A stretch of DNA of 64,000 nt from Halichoerus grypus (taxonomy: Eukaryota; Chordata; Mammalia; Carnivora; Phocidae): NCBI RefSeq assembly GCF_964656455.1, contig NC_135719.1:72280283-72344282 (forward strand). The letters run 5' to 3'. Positions 46,911-58,470 of the stretch are shown here, in pieces; position 1 is the first letter of the stretch; the number at the start of each line of letters is the position of its first letter. The notes beneath the pieces were generated by a model. It was given only the letters and a program-made list of their open reading frames with translations. It was not told where the DNA came from and made no database searches. Position numbers and translations under genes: made by a program.

Positions 46911-48990
46911 TTCTTCTGCCTCCTCTAATCTACTATTGATTCCCTCTAGTGTATTTTTAATTTCAGTTATTGAGTTCTTCATCTCTGATTGTTTTTTTTT
47001 TTATATATATTTTCTCTCTCCTTGTTAAAGGTCTCACTGAGGTCCTCTACTTTTTTCTCAAGTCAAATGAATATCTTTATGACCATTGCTTTGAATTCTT
47101 TATCAGTCATATTTCTTATCTCCATTTCATTTAGCTCTTTTGCTATGGTTTTGTCATGTTCTTTTATTTGGGACATATTCCTCTGTCTTCTCATTTTGTT
47201 TTTATTTCTGGGTATCAGGTGTGTCTCCTGATATTGAATGTAGTGACCTTATGAAGAAGAGTTCCTGCAGTCCCCTATAACACCATGCCCCCTGTTTACC
47301 AGAATCAGGTATTTGGGGGGTATCTCATATGTGGGTTATGTGCACTCTACTGTTGTGGCTGAGCTGTGTTTGCCTTTAGTCCACTTGGACACAGTGTAAA
47401 CTTTGCCTATTGTGGGCAAGGTTTATCCTTGTGCTGTTAAGGGGCCAATCTGGGACCACTGTGGGCTTATAGTTGGGTAGTATCAGCAGTCAGACTAGAT
47501 GACTGCCCTATCCCCCTGCTGGGACTACAGTCACCCCAAATTTCAGGGCTCTCTCCCCATAGTGCCCTCTGAGAGGCCTTCATTGGCAGGTGGGGCTAGC
47601 AGTCACATCCAATGTCTATTCCCAGTCCATCTGCCAGGGCAGTACTCACACCAAACTGCAGGGCTGTCACCCTATGCTGCCCCCGAGAGGTTTTTGTTGG
47701 TGGGCCAGGCCAGCTGTCAGACCAAATGGCTGTTTTTAGTCCATCTGGTAGGGTTGCAATCACACTAGGTACTGTGGTGTTAGCAAAGTAGGTGGAGAGT
47801 GTTCATGCTGTAGGCTAGGGGAGGAGGGAGGAGAAAAATGGCCCATGCCAGCACTTTTGTTCTTGGAGAATTCTCCCAGATCCCTGTTTCTCCAGCACAT
47901 TCTGAGATGAGTAAATATATCTCCTTTATATATATACTCCAGACACTTTTCAAACCTCTGCATCTATGCTGCATCACTGTGGGGTTGTTTGTTATGCTGG
48001 CTCATCCTCTGGCTCTCCCAGAGCTAAGCCCACTGATTTTCAAAGTACTCGGGGTTACATACACCCTGCTGATTGTGAAAACTCATGATGTTAAGCTCTA
48101 CTGGCTTTCAAAGCCAAATTTTATGAGAACTAGTCTTCCCAATGCAGGTCCCCCATGCCTGGGTGCCTGATGTGGGGTCTGCTTCTCTCCCTTTTCCGTG
48201 TTTGTGGTGTTCCTACCATTTGTGTTTAGTCTTGTTGGGAGTTTGGTTCCCAGCTGCATTTCTGCCCCTCCTGCCCTTTTTAATGTAGCCTTATCTCTTT
48301 GATTAACTGTCTCTGCCATTCTTTAGGTCATTTTCTGAGTTAGTTGCACTAACATGGCTGTTACCTGTGTGCATCTGTAAGTGAGGTGAGTTTAGGATCC
48401 TTCTAGTCCACCATCTTCCCAGAAGTTACATAATATTCTTTATTGTAGTAAATCAGATTTAAATTTGATCTTGCTAAATGCTTTGTTTGATTTTTTGCCA
48501 TATCCATATCAAATCTATGAATACACTTCAATCTTGTTTTGGCAAATGGAGTTGCACTTTAATGTGCTATATCTATTCCAAAATTATATATTGTCATTAA
48601 ATCTAACATTATCTACTGTTAAAGAATTTCTCAACTTTATACAAATTATATTCATTAAACTGAATCCTTTTTCAGCTTCAGTATTTTGTATATAAGAACT
48701 TCACTTGTTCTTCATAATGTGAACAACGTTATTGCTGAATTGGATAATAGTTTGGAAAGCTTGTGGGTAAGAGATGTGTGGTAGCACTCCACTATATAGT
48801 GTTTTCATGATACAGATACAAAGGATATAGATATCTAGGAGTATAGATACTAGTAAAATATAGAAAGTAATGAGTTTTAAGTATTTGTTACCGTTATTTT
48901 TAATTTAACTTTGTTGAAGATGTATATAATTTAACTTAGTAATAGCTGTGTTTAAAAATTGGATTGAAAATTTAAACATCAGCTGTAGTG

Positions 48991-49479
48991 TTTCTTGCCT
49001 TGTCAATTTTTGCCATTCTAACTGGTGTAAGGCGATATCTCAATGTGGTTTTTATTACTCAGCCATCAGAAAGGATGAATACCCAACTTTTACATCAACA
49101 TGGATGGGACTGGAGAAGATTATGCTAAGTGAAATAAGTCAAGCGGAGAAAGTCAATTATCATATGGTTTCACTTATTTGTGGAACATAAGGAATAGCAT
49201 GGAGGACATTAGGAGAAGGAAGGGAAAAATGAAGAGGGGGAAATCAGAGTGGGAGACAAGCCATGAGAGACTCTGGAATCCGAGAAACAAACTGAGGGTT
49301 TTAGAGGGGAGGGGGGTGGGGGTTGGGTTAGCCTGGTGATGGGTATTAAGGAGGGCACGGACTGCATGGAGCACTGGGTGTTATACAAAAACAATGAATC
49401 ATGGATCACTACATCAAAAACTAATGATGTATTGAATGGTAACTAACATAACATAATAAAATAAATAAAATTTTAAAAA
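48991..49479 (+). mobile_element. Short carnivore L1 3' end with inverted 5' segment
   Basis: 48991-49050 is ORF2 on the minus strand (complement of the AACCTCAATG..AATTAACAAG region); from about 49051 ORF2 C-terminus and 3' UTR run on the plus strand to AATAAAATTTTAAAAAA. ATCAGCTGTAGTG at 48978-48990 and 49480-49492. Only about 490 bp long. Confidence 0.95.
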
Positions 49480-51080
49480 ATCAGCTGTAGTGAACCAGTA
49501 CAAGCCTGCTATAGCATACTACTGGATGCTTTTTCATTCCTGATTTTGGTAATTAATGTGGTCCTTTTCCTTTTCCTTTTTTTTAAATCAATATCACTAT
49601 GAGTTTATCAATTTTATAAAGCTTTCATAAGATAGACATTTTGACTTTGTTCATACCCTCTATTGTATTTTTGTATTTCATTAATTTCTATTCTCATCTT
49701 TATTTCTTTTCTTTTGCATCTACTTTGTTTTTAATTTGTTATTCTTTAAGTTCTTGAGATGAATGTTTAGATCACTGATATTCAGCATTTTTAAAATGTT
49801 TGTATTGAAGAGTGTAAATTACCTTCTAAGCACTGCATTAGCTGCATCTCACAAGATACCTTTCAAGTTTTTATGGTTTAATTTTAAAGTATTATTTAAG
49901 GCATATTTGATATACAATATATTGCACATATTTAACAAGTATAATATTTAACAAATACAATTTGGTATGTTTTGATGTTCATGTATACCTGTGAAGCCAT
50001 CACAATTATGTAGAAGATTTTCTACATAGAAGATTTTCTGTGGACAGAAGATTTTCTGTGGACCATTGCTCTTGGATAGTTTCCTAGAAGTAAAATGGCC
50101 GGGGCATATGGCAGGTGTTTGCTTATCTTTTTAAGAAACTGCCAAACTGTTTGCTAACATGATTGTATTGTTTTATGGTCTAACTACTATTGTAGGAAAG
50201 TTGTACTTGCTATACATTCTTATTAAAATTTGATATGATTAGGTATAATTTTAGTAATTTTAATAGGTATATAGTAATACCTCATTATAGATTTAATTTG
50301 CATTTCCCAATCTTATGTTCCTTTTTATTGCTGATATACCACTATTCATATCCATTTATCCACTGAAGGACATTTGGTTTGTTTTCAGGTTGGATCAATT
50401 TTGTATAATTTGCTACAATTGCTGCAAACATTCACATACTATTGGTTTTGTGAACATGAGTTTTTTATCTCTTTGATAAATACCCAGGAGTATGATTAAT
50501 GGGTCATGTGGTAATTATATGTTTAACTTTTTAATAAATTGCTACATTGTTTTTGAAGTGGCTCAAACAGTTTTCATTCCAACCAGCAACATAAAGGAGT
50601 TGCAGATGTTTCTCCATCCATTTACTTTAAACCTATGTGCCTTTATATTTAAAATGAGTTTCTTATGGGCAACATATGTCTTTTTTGAGAATCCAATCTG
50701 ACAATCTCTGCCTTCTAATTGGGGTTCTTAAACCATTTACATTTAATGTGATTATTGATTAAAGTTTAATTTCATCTATCTTCTTGCTATTTGTTTTCTG
50801 AGTTCTTTTAGATTAATTGCATAGGTATTTTTTTGTTCTGTTTTTCCCATTGTTGACTTATTACCTATAACTCTTTGGCTTATTTTAGTCAATGCCTTAG
50901 AGTTTATAGTATACATCTTTTATTTATCACAGTCTACCTGTAAGTAATTCTTTACAATTTCTCATATAAGAACCCTACAACAGTATATTCTTCTTTGTTT
51001 CTCTCAATATCTAAGGCCATCATCCCTTTCCTATACTCTTGTGCCCCACGTTGCTCTCCGTGTCACTGGACTTCTCATAG

Positions 51081-51485
51081 TGCCAGTGTTCAAAGGCTAT
51101 TACAGTATAATTTCATTCTCAGATTACATTTGTTTCAGTTTAATCTGTAATCAAATTTTATTATGTTTACTGTTGCCCTTCTACTTTCTCTTATTCTGCT
51201 TTGGAGCCTACCTAAGTTAGATAGCACTACGCTGAAGTAATTTGGTATCAAGTTTCCTTTCTCCTGAGCTAGATATAGTTTTGAAAAAACACAGGAAGGA
51301 TTCTAGGAAGTAAATGATCAAGTAGGTAATGAACTGATACAGTTTAAAGTTTGAGTTGTAATATTTAACAAATAATAAAAGAAGATTTTTTCTTTTCTAA
51401 TCTCTAAGTATAAGGAAACCTTTACTTTACAATCTTAGAGAATTTATTTTAAGATGTTTATAGAGTATATTTATATAAAATATAT
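51081..51485. other. No recognisable feature
   Basis: AT-rich; may be residual L1M, but I cannot support it. Confidence 0.4.
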
Positions 51486-51489
51486 GTAT

Positions 51490-51612
51490 TTTAACATGTA
51501 TGGTGATGGACTTGTGGTAATCATTTTACAATGTATACAAATATCGAATCATCACATCATATACCAGAAAATAATATGTCCTAAGTCAATTATATCTCAA
51601 TTTTTAAAAATA
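51490..51612 (+). mobile_element. L1 3' terminal fragment
   Basis: 'ggtaatcattttacaatgtatac', 'aaatatcgaatcatcacatc', 'aagtcaattatatctcaattttt' is the 3' end of middle-aged L1MA/MB elements, followed by an A-rich tail. Confidence 0.75.
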
Positions 51613-53923
51613 TATGTATATATTTATATAATTTTAGGTATTGTGTGGGTTAATTTCAATCTAATATATATTTTAAAAATTAAAATAATATCTTTAATTC
51701 AATAATAGACTTTTATCACCCTAAATGTCCAGTATGAAGTTAAAAAATAAAGTGACAAATTTTGACAGAATTCTTGACTTCCAATCATTTTTAATAGCAT
51801 GTAGACATATATTATAACAACACAAATATTTGTTTAACAAAATGCCAGAACTTTTTCTCTGGAATTAAATGTAAGCCAAATGAACAAAATGACCCATTTT
51901 AATTTGACTTGGAATGGGACCCAGATTATAAATACCATCATGTGTATAATTTTCCAGTTACAATAAAGTGAGTAGGGTTTTTTGTCTACTTTCAAGATTG
52001 ACCTCAAAGTATTTCTTTTGCCTCCTGAAGTGTTCATAGTAATTATTAAATAAAACACTACATTTTCTCTATATACCAAAATTCCCCCAGAAATGTTCAT
52101 GTCTGAAAGAGAAATGTTGCAAAGCCAAAATAAGATTTTGAGGCAAGTGTATGTCATATGGTGAAATTTCCATGAAAATATTTTCATGAGTAATGAAGGA
52201 AATATGAGCAAATTCATGAGCATATTCCTTAGGAGGTGGTTTAAAAGGTGTGAGAATGCTAAGGTTACTCCAGAAAATACTCCCCTTTTCCCAATTCAGA
52301 CCTTACTTACTAAGATATAAGCCTATTTTTCTCAATGTTTTAGGTGCAAATCCACTATCAAAAGTCACCGTCCCTCTTAAAAGTTAAGACAAACACATTT
52401 TAATAAGGCTTTAAAAACAAAGTATTTCTTGAAAGATTGTTATTGCTTTTTAAAAGTTGGTACTTTTAATGTAGAACTTCCTTAGGTACACAGGATATTG
52501 TTTTAAAGGATCACATAGTTTGACAAATGAACCCTTAAAAATTACACCCAGATTTATTTTAAAGAAAACATATAATTAACCAAGACGTTAGACTATGACT
52601 GTGGAGTCTTGCAACTTAACATACCTAAAGTAGGTTGAAAACAAATGAGAGGATATAAAACACATTCTCACCAAAGGGTTAAGATCAATCAGAAATATCA
52701 TACCAAACCAAGAATAATGGCATCATTTATTGTCTGCAGACATGCGTCTCTGTGCAGTATGAAGCTTGATCCTAAGGCTATTAGTAAGTTGAAGTTTGGC
52801 TCCTGAAATGCACTCTAGGTCAGCCAATCCATAATTATTCATTTAACATGTCAAACCATTGACTCAGCTACACAAAGACTTGATTGATAAGTGCTGTTAC
52901 TAAGACTAGTGCCAATGGTATGCTTAGTTCAAGGTGCACCAAGTCACCACAGGATTTGACACACTGGGCCAGCTCCTGCTTAGTGAGCTGGTCTCCAGTA
53001 CCTTTCAGAGATGGATTAACTTTTCCAAGCCATCAGAATCCATTTTCAATTGCAGCCTGCTGGGAGACCAAAGGAAGCAGAAAAATCAGTCCTTTGCTCT
53101 TAAATTGATTAAAATCTGAGCAAGAGACAGAAGCTATGCAGTAGAATCTATTATCCTTCATGGTTGGTAAGGAGTTCTAGACAACCATATATTGTGGTCA
53201 AGAATCCATGTATGTTTAAAGATTTTGAAATAAAAATATAGTCTTAACTCCACATGTCATAATATAAAGCATAGTAATAAAATATATTTATAATGATTGA
53301 AAAAGCACTTCAGTATTTTAGTCTCAAAGTCAGCATTGTGACCAACTGTCATATTTACTATCCAGCTCAGCCACAGTAGAAACTGAGCCCCTATTAAAAG
53401 GAGAAGATTCTATGGAGCTCTACTTCAGGGAATTTCTCCTCCTGGGCCTTTCTAATCCACCTCCAGAGAGGAGCCCTTCTGTTGGCAGGTCTGCAGTTAC
53501 GATTCCCTGTACCGTGATCCATACCTCCATGCCCTGTGACCCCACAATGGAATCTTTTATTGGGAAGGTCCCAATCTTGCCAGTCTCATTCCATTCCAGA
53601 TGCTGTCTTAGGTCTTCCCTTTGTTCTAAAGCACCAATATTTGTTTAATTCCTTGCTTATTCCTGTGAAATGAAGACTGTTAGCTTAGGAGGAGATTTCA
53701 TATATTACACTGCCATTTCCATGCTTACAGAAGAGGGATTTCCTGTGACTCCGTTACAAAAGACAGACTTACAAACATGTGAAGGAGCTAGGGAGTAATG
53801 AGTAACCCAGATGATGGAGCCAGCTTGTCCCACTGCCAGGGCCTCACACTTGAATATATATGGAAGCTTAAGACTTGAAAAGTATACAGGGTGCAGAATT
53901 ACAATAATAGTGTCATTGATAAG
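51613..53923. other. Longest repeat-poor stretch of the right half
   Basis: 2.3 kb with no family recognised. 52860-53110 and 53400-53640 are less AT-rich and have short frames, but no splice sites or protein similarity support them. Confidence 0.45.
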
Positions 53924-53936
53924 AAAGTTTGCTTCA

Positions 53937-54140
53937 GGGCGCCTGGGTGGCTCACTTGGTTGGGCGACTGCTTTCGGCTCAGGTCATGATTCTGGAGTCC
54001 CGGGATCGAGTCCCGCATCGGGCTCCCTGCTCGGCGGGGAGTGTGCTTCTCCCTCTGACCCTCCCCCCTCTCATGCTCTCTCTCTCTATCTCATTCTCTC
54101 TCTCAAGTAAATAAATGAAATCTTTAAAAAAAAAAAAAAA
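53937..54140 (+). mobile_element. SINEC, young, 13-bp target duplications
   Basis: GGGCGCCTGGGTGGCTCACTT, GTCCCGCATCGGGCTCCCTG, CTCCCTCTGACCCTCCC, tail with AAATAAATGAAATC and A15. AAAGTTTGCTTCA at 53924-53936 and 54138-54150. It shares the 'gaccctccccc' variant with the copies at 23.0 and 55.3 kb. Confidence 0.97.
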
Positions 54141-54150
54141 GTTTGCTTCA

Positions 54151-54775
54151 TATACCAAAAACAGTACTAATATGGGGCTGATGTTCCTTATTACCATACC
54201 CAGAAGGTGAAAGCCTCATTTGTAATTTTAGAGGAAATACATAGAACACTTAGGAAAATGTCTCCCATTAAATAACCATCTCCGAATGTCCTAAAATTAG
54301 TTAAAAAAAGAAATGCCTAAATATTGGAAAATATTCTTTGGGATTAATTCCTTTGGAGGAAGTGTTTGTTTACACTATTTCAGGATGAATTCATGATGCC
54401 TAAGCTACTTGTCATTTTATTATTGTATTTTTCAAATTATCAACAACAGTCTACATCATAATATTGCCCTTTAGGACCTCTATCATTTGTAAGATGTTTT
54501 CTCACAAAATGTCATGGGAAAACCAAATGCAGTACAGGCAACATTTTATCATCATGGAAAAATGGAGAATTGTTTCCTTGTAAAATCATATGTATGTATT
54601 AAAACAGCACTCTGCCTATTGACAGAGGAGAGAGTTCAAATCAATAAGACATTTAGATCCTAGTAGAAAATGTCAAAAAGAACATGAACAAATCACAAGA
54701 AGAGGACAGGCAAAACATTAAGAAACAGTTATTTTTAAAATAATAATAAATGCTGAATAAAGCTAAGTATCACTT
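54151..54775. other. No recognisable feature
   Basis: AT-rich unique sequence. Confidence 0.45.
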
Positions 54776-54921
54776 CCTTCCAATGACAGTAGCAAGCACT
54801 TAAAAAACAAGATAATACTCTGTTCTTGCAGGGACATGGAAGATAAGAGCTGTTGGAAGTGTAAATTTGTAAACTCTTTCTGGGAAGCAAGTATGCAACT
54901 TTTATTAAGAGCTATAAATGA

Positions 54922-55093
54922 GAGGTGCCTGGGTGGCTCAGTTGGTTAAGCAACGGACTCTTGATTTTGGCTCAGGTCATGATCTCAGAATTGTGAGACT
55001 GAGCCCCGCAATGGGCTCTGTGCTGGGTGTGGAGCCTGCTTAAGATTCTATCTCCCTCTCCCTCTGTCCATCCCCTTTCCCCTCCTCTAAAAA
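54922..55093 (+). mobile_element. SINEC, older subfamily
   Basis: GAGGTGCCTGGGTGGCTCAG, ACTCTTGATTTTGGCTCAGG, GGTGTGGAGCCTGCTTAAG, short A-rich tail. AAGAGCTATAAATGA at 54907 and AAGAGCTGTGAAATGA at 55094 are target copies. Confidence 0.96.
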
Positions 55094-55319
55094 AAGAGCT
55101 GTGAAATGATTATAATTTTTGATGCAGTAGATCTAACTTATGCGAATCTATGCTGAGGAACTAATTAGAGATGGTGACAAAGATTAGTCCAAAAAAGTCC
55201 TCTTCTGAAAAAATAGCCTAAATGCTCAGCAATAGGAAGTGGATAAATAAATATTGTTAATTATATAAAAGGAAATGTGATTTAGTCATGTACACAGTTT
55301 TTAAAAAATTAGACACATG

Positions 55320-55503
55320 GGGGAGCCTGGGTGGCTCAGTTGGTTAAGCTACTGCCTTCGGCTCAGGTCATGATCCTGGAGTCCCTGGATCGAGTCCCGC
55401 ATCGGGCTCCCAGCTCAGCGAGGAGCCTGCTTCTCCCTCTAACCCTCCCCCTCTCATGTACTCTCTCTCTCTCATTCTCACTCTCTAATAAATAAATAAA
55501 TAA
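55320..55503 (+). mobile_element. SINEC, young, 17-bp target duplications
   Basis: GGGGAGCCTGGGTGGCTCAG, TTCGGCTCAGGTCATGATCC, GTCCCGCATCGGGCTCCC, AAATAAATAAATAAAA tail. AAAAAATTAGACACATG at 55303-55319 and 55504-55520. Confidence 0.97.
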
Positions 55504-55599
55504 AAAAAATTAGACACATGAAGAAATGTCCATAATCTAGTATTTGGTAAAAAAAAAAAAAAAGGAGGTATGTGTAACAGAAAAGCATTATATAACAAA

Positions 55600-55710
55600 C
55601 TGTATAGAATTAATATATAGTATATATAACATAATATATTATTAATATATAGGTTGTATTATTAACATATATTAATTATATTATTAATATGTAATATATA
55701 AATTACAAAT
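55600..55710. repeat. AT-rich low-complexity tract
   Basis: TATATA/TTATTAAT units. Confidence 0.85.
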
Positions 55711-56340
55711 TTTATGTGTACGTATACTCTTTGGGAAAATGTACCAAAGCAGCATTCCTGATTCTTACTCTTAATGATGTCAGTTATTAGTAAGGTGAAA
55801 CTACACTTGCTATTTACTGAAGAAATTTAATTTTTTAAATGAAATAATGGCATGTTTATATAATGCATGTTGTGTATCCCTATAACATGTTTTCATCAAA
55901 TGTTTTTTAAAATTAATACTCAATTACTTTACACTTCCTCTGAGTCTAACGTGAGATTAGCTGCATTTGCCACCATTTGGGAAATATCAGGAGAGAAAAG
56001 GAATAATGGAAGAAAAGCAAGCCCTAGGGGATTGGTTTGCTATACTGGGCTCCTAAATGGCAATCTCACAGTGTCATTTCTCCTCAGCATCTCCAGGGTT
56101 ATGAGGGTTGGGAAAAATTGTTTCTTTTTCAGTAAAATGAGAATGAAAAATTTTACTTTGTAAACTAAGTCAAAAAATTAAATGAGAGAATATATGTAAA
56201 GTCAGAATGTATGCATGTAAGTATATAAAGAGAATACAGTAAGTCATGAGAGAATGTTTGTGTACATTGCCTGGAAAAACCAAGCATCAAAAACCCCAGT
56301 AACTATTATTCCCAGAAGCCAGATGGTTTAATGCCTTTGA
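55711..56340. other. No recognisable feature
   Basis: Unique; the 98-codon plus-strand frame at 55867-56163 lacks any supporting motif or splice context. Confidence 0.4.
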
Positions 56341-56344
56341 GATT

Positions 56345-56505
56345 ATATGGTCTGGGTTCTAACCCCACCTCTGTGACATGCCAGCTCTGTTGTCTACTGT
56401 AAATTGATTTATTCTTTTCAAGCCTTATTTTTATTTGTTAAGAATCTGCCTAGCTCTGAGTACTATGGTAACGATTAAATGAGATTATATACACTCTCAT
56501 ATATA
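56345..56505 (+). mobile_element. MIR SINE relic
   Basis: 'tctgggttctaaccccacctctg', 'agccttatttttatttgttaag', 'acgattaaatgagattatatac' give the MIR sense layout. Confidence 0.75.
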
Positions 56506-57190
56506 TGACTAGAGAGCATCAGTATAATGAAGACATGATCAAGTATGGAAAGTTTTATGAAAAAATGTCATTCCATCTTATAGATGGAATAAATCAAAAT
56601 TTATAAATCTTGACCCCTCAAAAATAGATGTTAATGTCATTATATATTGAAATGTTAATATCTTATTTTAAAATAAACATGTTGAAAAATCAAATAATTT
56701 AACTGCATTAGATAAGTGGAGTCTAACTGATGGAGTCTAATATTAGTAGTGAGGGATCAAGTAAGAGAGAGCAGAGGTGGGAAACATTCCAGAATTTATC
56801 TTTTTTCTAAATTATGGAATAACTTCTTTTAAAAAAATAAAAATAAAAAAAAATAAATAAATAAATTATGGAATAACTTCTTTTATTTTCACTTTTCTTT
56901 CTGTGATTTTTTTAATATTTTCAAGAATAGTTAATGACCTCCCATTGTTATTGTAATTTTTTAAAAAGCAACTAAAATTATCTCATGTTTTAAAGTGTAT
57001 TTCTAGGTAAGGTACCTTTCTATAGGCCTCAGAAAGTAGCTGCTGGATGAACTGAGATGCCTTAGTGATCACTAGCACACCTGAACTCAGTCCCCGGCAC
57101 CGTCCCTAATTTACAAGTCATCACTTTCTAACCCTCTTGACATCATAGTTTTCCTTATATTAAACCAGGAGCCATCAGTGAGGTGTTGGG
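56506..57190. other. No gene; (AAAT)n at 56828-56862
   Basis: AT-rich, with the simple repeat as the only definable item. The motif TTATGGAATAACTTCTTTTA occurs on both sides of the simple repeat (about 56812 and 56866), a small local duplication. Confidence 0.55.
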
Positions 57191-57191
57191 C

Positions 57192-57636
57192 TGTGTAGCA
57201 GGTTGAATGGTGGTCCCCCCAAAAAGATATGTCTATATCCTAACTCCTAGAACCTATAAATATGACTTTATTTGGAAAAAAATGTTATTTGCACATGTTA
57301 AGATCCCAAGATGAGATCATCTTGGATTATCTGGGTTCACTTAAATGCAATGACAAGTGACAAGAGACAAAGAAGACACTAATAAAGAAGAAAAGGCCAC
57401 GTTAAGATGGAGGCAGAGATTGAAGTGATGCAGCCACAAGCCAAGAATACCTGACACCACCGGAAGCTGGAAGAGGCAAGGAAGGATTCTCCCTTGGAGC
57501 CTTTGGAGGCAACACAGCCCTACCGACACCTTGATTTCAGACTTCTGGTCTTTAGAGAGTAAAAGAATGAATTTCTGTTCTTTCAAGCCTCCTGGTTTGT
57601 AGTAATTTGTTACAGGAGGAAATTAACTACATAAAA
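57192..57636 (+). mobile_element. ERVL-MaLR solo LTR (MLT1-like)
   Basis: Sense layout of a MaLR LTR: TGTAGCAGGTTGAATGG, 'gatatgtctatatcctaactcc', 'tgactttatttgg', 'acaagccaagaatacctgac', 'cagccctaccgacaccttgattt', 'agcctcctggtttgtagtaatttgtta' and an end near AACTACA. No internal region on either side, so a solo LTR. Old, no coding content. Confidence 0.85.
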
Positions 57637-57784
57637 TGACTTTACATCAATCCCGAGTGAGCCCCCTTTGTCTTCTTTTTTAAAGCAGCTATCTCCTTAG
57701 AACTGCTCCTCTCCAAGTCTACCTACAGATCAGTGCCTCCTGATTCCCCACATTTGCCATCTTTGTTGATCTTTGAAACAATCG

Positions 57785-58080
57785 TTCTCAACCTGTGGGT
57801 CATGGATGCTTTGGTGGAGAATGCTATTATGGCCATGTCCCCGGACTCTTTCTAGACACTGTGTAATATCTGATACATGGATTTAAGTTTTACCAATATT
57901 AGTAAATTTTGAGGTTATTGAAATAAAAAAATTTGTATCACATGGTTACCAAGTTATGGTGGGTATGTATTTTCTCAGGTAATTCTCAATTCCTATCATG
58001 GGGCACCCAAATCTTTTTGGCAAATAAAAGAGGTCTTTACCTGGAAAAGATTGGAGCCACTGCTTTAAATTGAACACACT
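57785..58080. mobile_element. Possible hAT-type DNA transposon
   Basis: Starts TTCTCAACCTGTGGGTCATGG and ends TTGGAGCCACTGC; the ends are consistent with degenerate CAGTGGTTCTCAA-type inverted repeats. The middle matches nothing I can name. Confidence 0.4.
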
Positions 58081-58324
58081 CATTGTAGAATGGATCATTC
58101 TCTTCTGCACCAACATAGGACCTTACTTCACAGTAGTATTGAGATTTATCATTAATTATAGCGTTGAACCATGTGTGGATAAATGAATGTTCCTGTGATT
58201 TCTCATGAGAGAGTATCATATATGTGTTAGGCTCCAGAGAATACAAAAGTGAATGCATGTTGAATTGAATTGATTGAACATTGATCAATAAAATAGACAG
58301 TAGTATTACTACATATTGGATCAG

Positions 58325-58470
58325 TTTTTAGCTTTGGGAATTTGGGGCTATCTCTCTCAGCCCCAGTTTCCTAAACTGTAATATGAGCTCGTTTTATTGA
58401 GTGTGGAGAGAATCAAGTGAGATTATGTATGTGGAATTCCCATCAAAGTTCCCAATATACAATAGATATG
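58325..58470 (+). mobile_element. MIR SINE relic
   Basis: 'ctctctcagccccagtttcctaaactgtaatatg' and 'agaatcaagtgagattatg' form the MIR core and 3' part. Confidence 0.75.

Larger units (their letters stand above)
41632..48424 (-). mobile_element. Near full-length L1 (about 6.8 kb), degenerate
   Basis: Reading minus: 5' end near 48424 begins GGGAAGATGGTGGACTAG, the typical L1 5' start; GC-richer 5' UTR at about 47.2-48.4 kb; ORF1-side sequence at about 46.2-47.2 kb; ORF2 with endonuclease (45.3-45.5 kb, TKTITRDKEGH and IVNIYVPN), reverse transcriptase (43.8-44.1 kb, KIIHHDQV, AFDKVQH-like with changes, ANIILNGKK) and C-terminus (42.2-43.1 kb); 3' UTR at 41.63-42.0 kb. Stops and frameshifts throughout. 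A short SINE is inserted at 46788. No clear target duplication. Confidence 0.88.
40410..51080 (-). mobile_element. Ancient L1M hosting later insertions
   Basis: Minus-strand L1M text is seen in three separated blocks: 40410-41560 ('ctctattctgtttgtctgtcc', 'ttgattactgtaactttaaag'), 48425-48720, and 49500-51080 ('ccttctaagcactgcattagctgcatctcac', ORF2 endonuclease-side text at 50.6-50.95 kb). Between the blocks lie one SINE, a near full-length L1 and a small inverted L1. Parts of 49.9-50.5 kb do not fit a simple collinear order and may be a second L1M or a 3' UTR insertion. Confidence 0.6.
54780..55640 (+). mobile_element. Old L1M 3' fragment, split by two SINEs
   Basis: 'atctatgctgaggaactaattagag', 'aatagcctaaatgctcagcaatagg', 'gtggataaataaatattg' follow an L1M/L1ME 3' region. 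SINEs at 54922 and 55320 divide it. Confidence 0.55.

Noticed and set aside
53937..54140. Protein frames in and around SINEs (also at 5326, 23049, 25780, 31099, 61222)
   Set aside because: The recurring frame is the translated SINEC body on one strand or the other.
56812..56885. Small duplication around the (AAAT)n repeat
   Set aside because: A 20-bp repeat on both sides of a simple repeat is easily explained by slippage or a short duplication; recorded in the features but not pursued.
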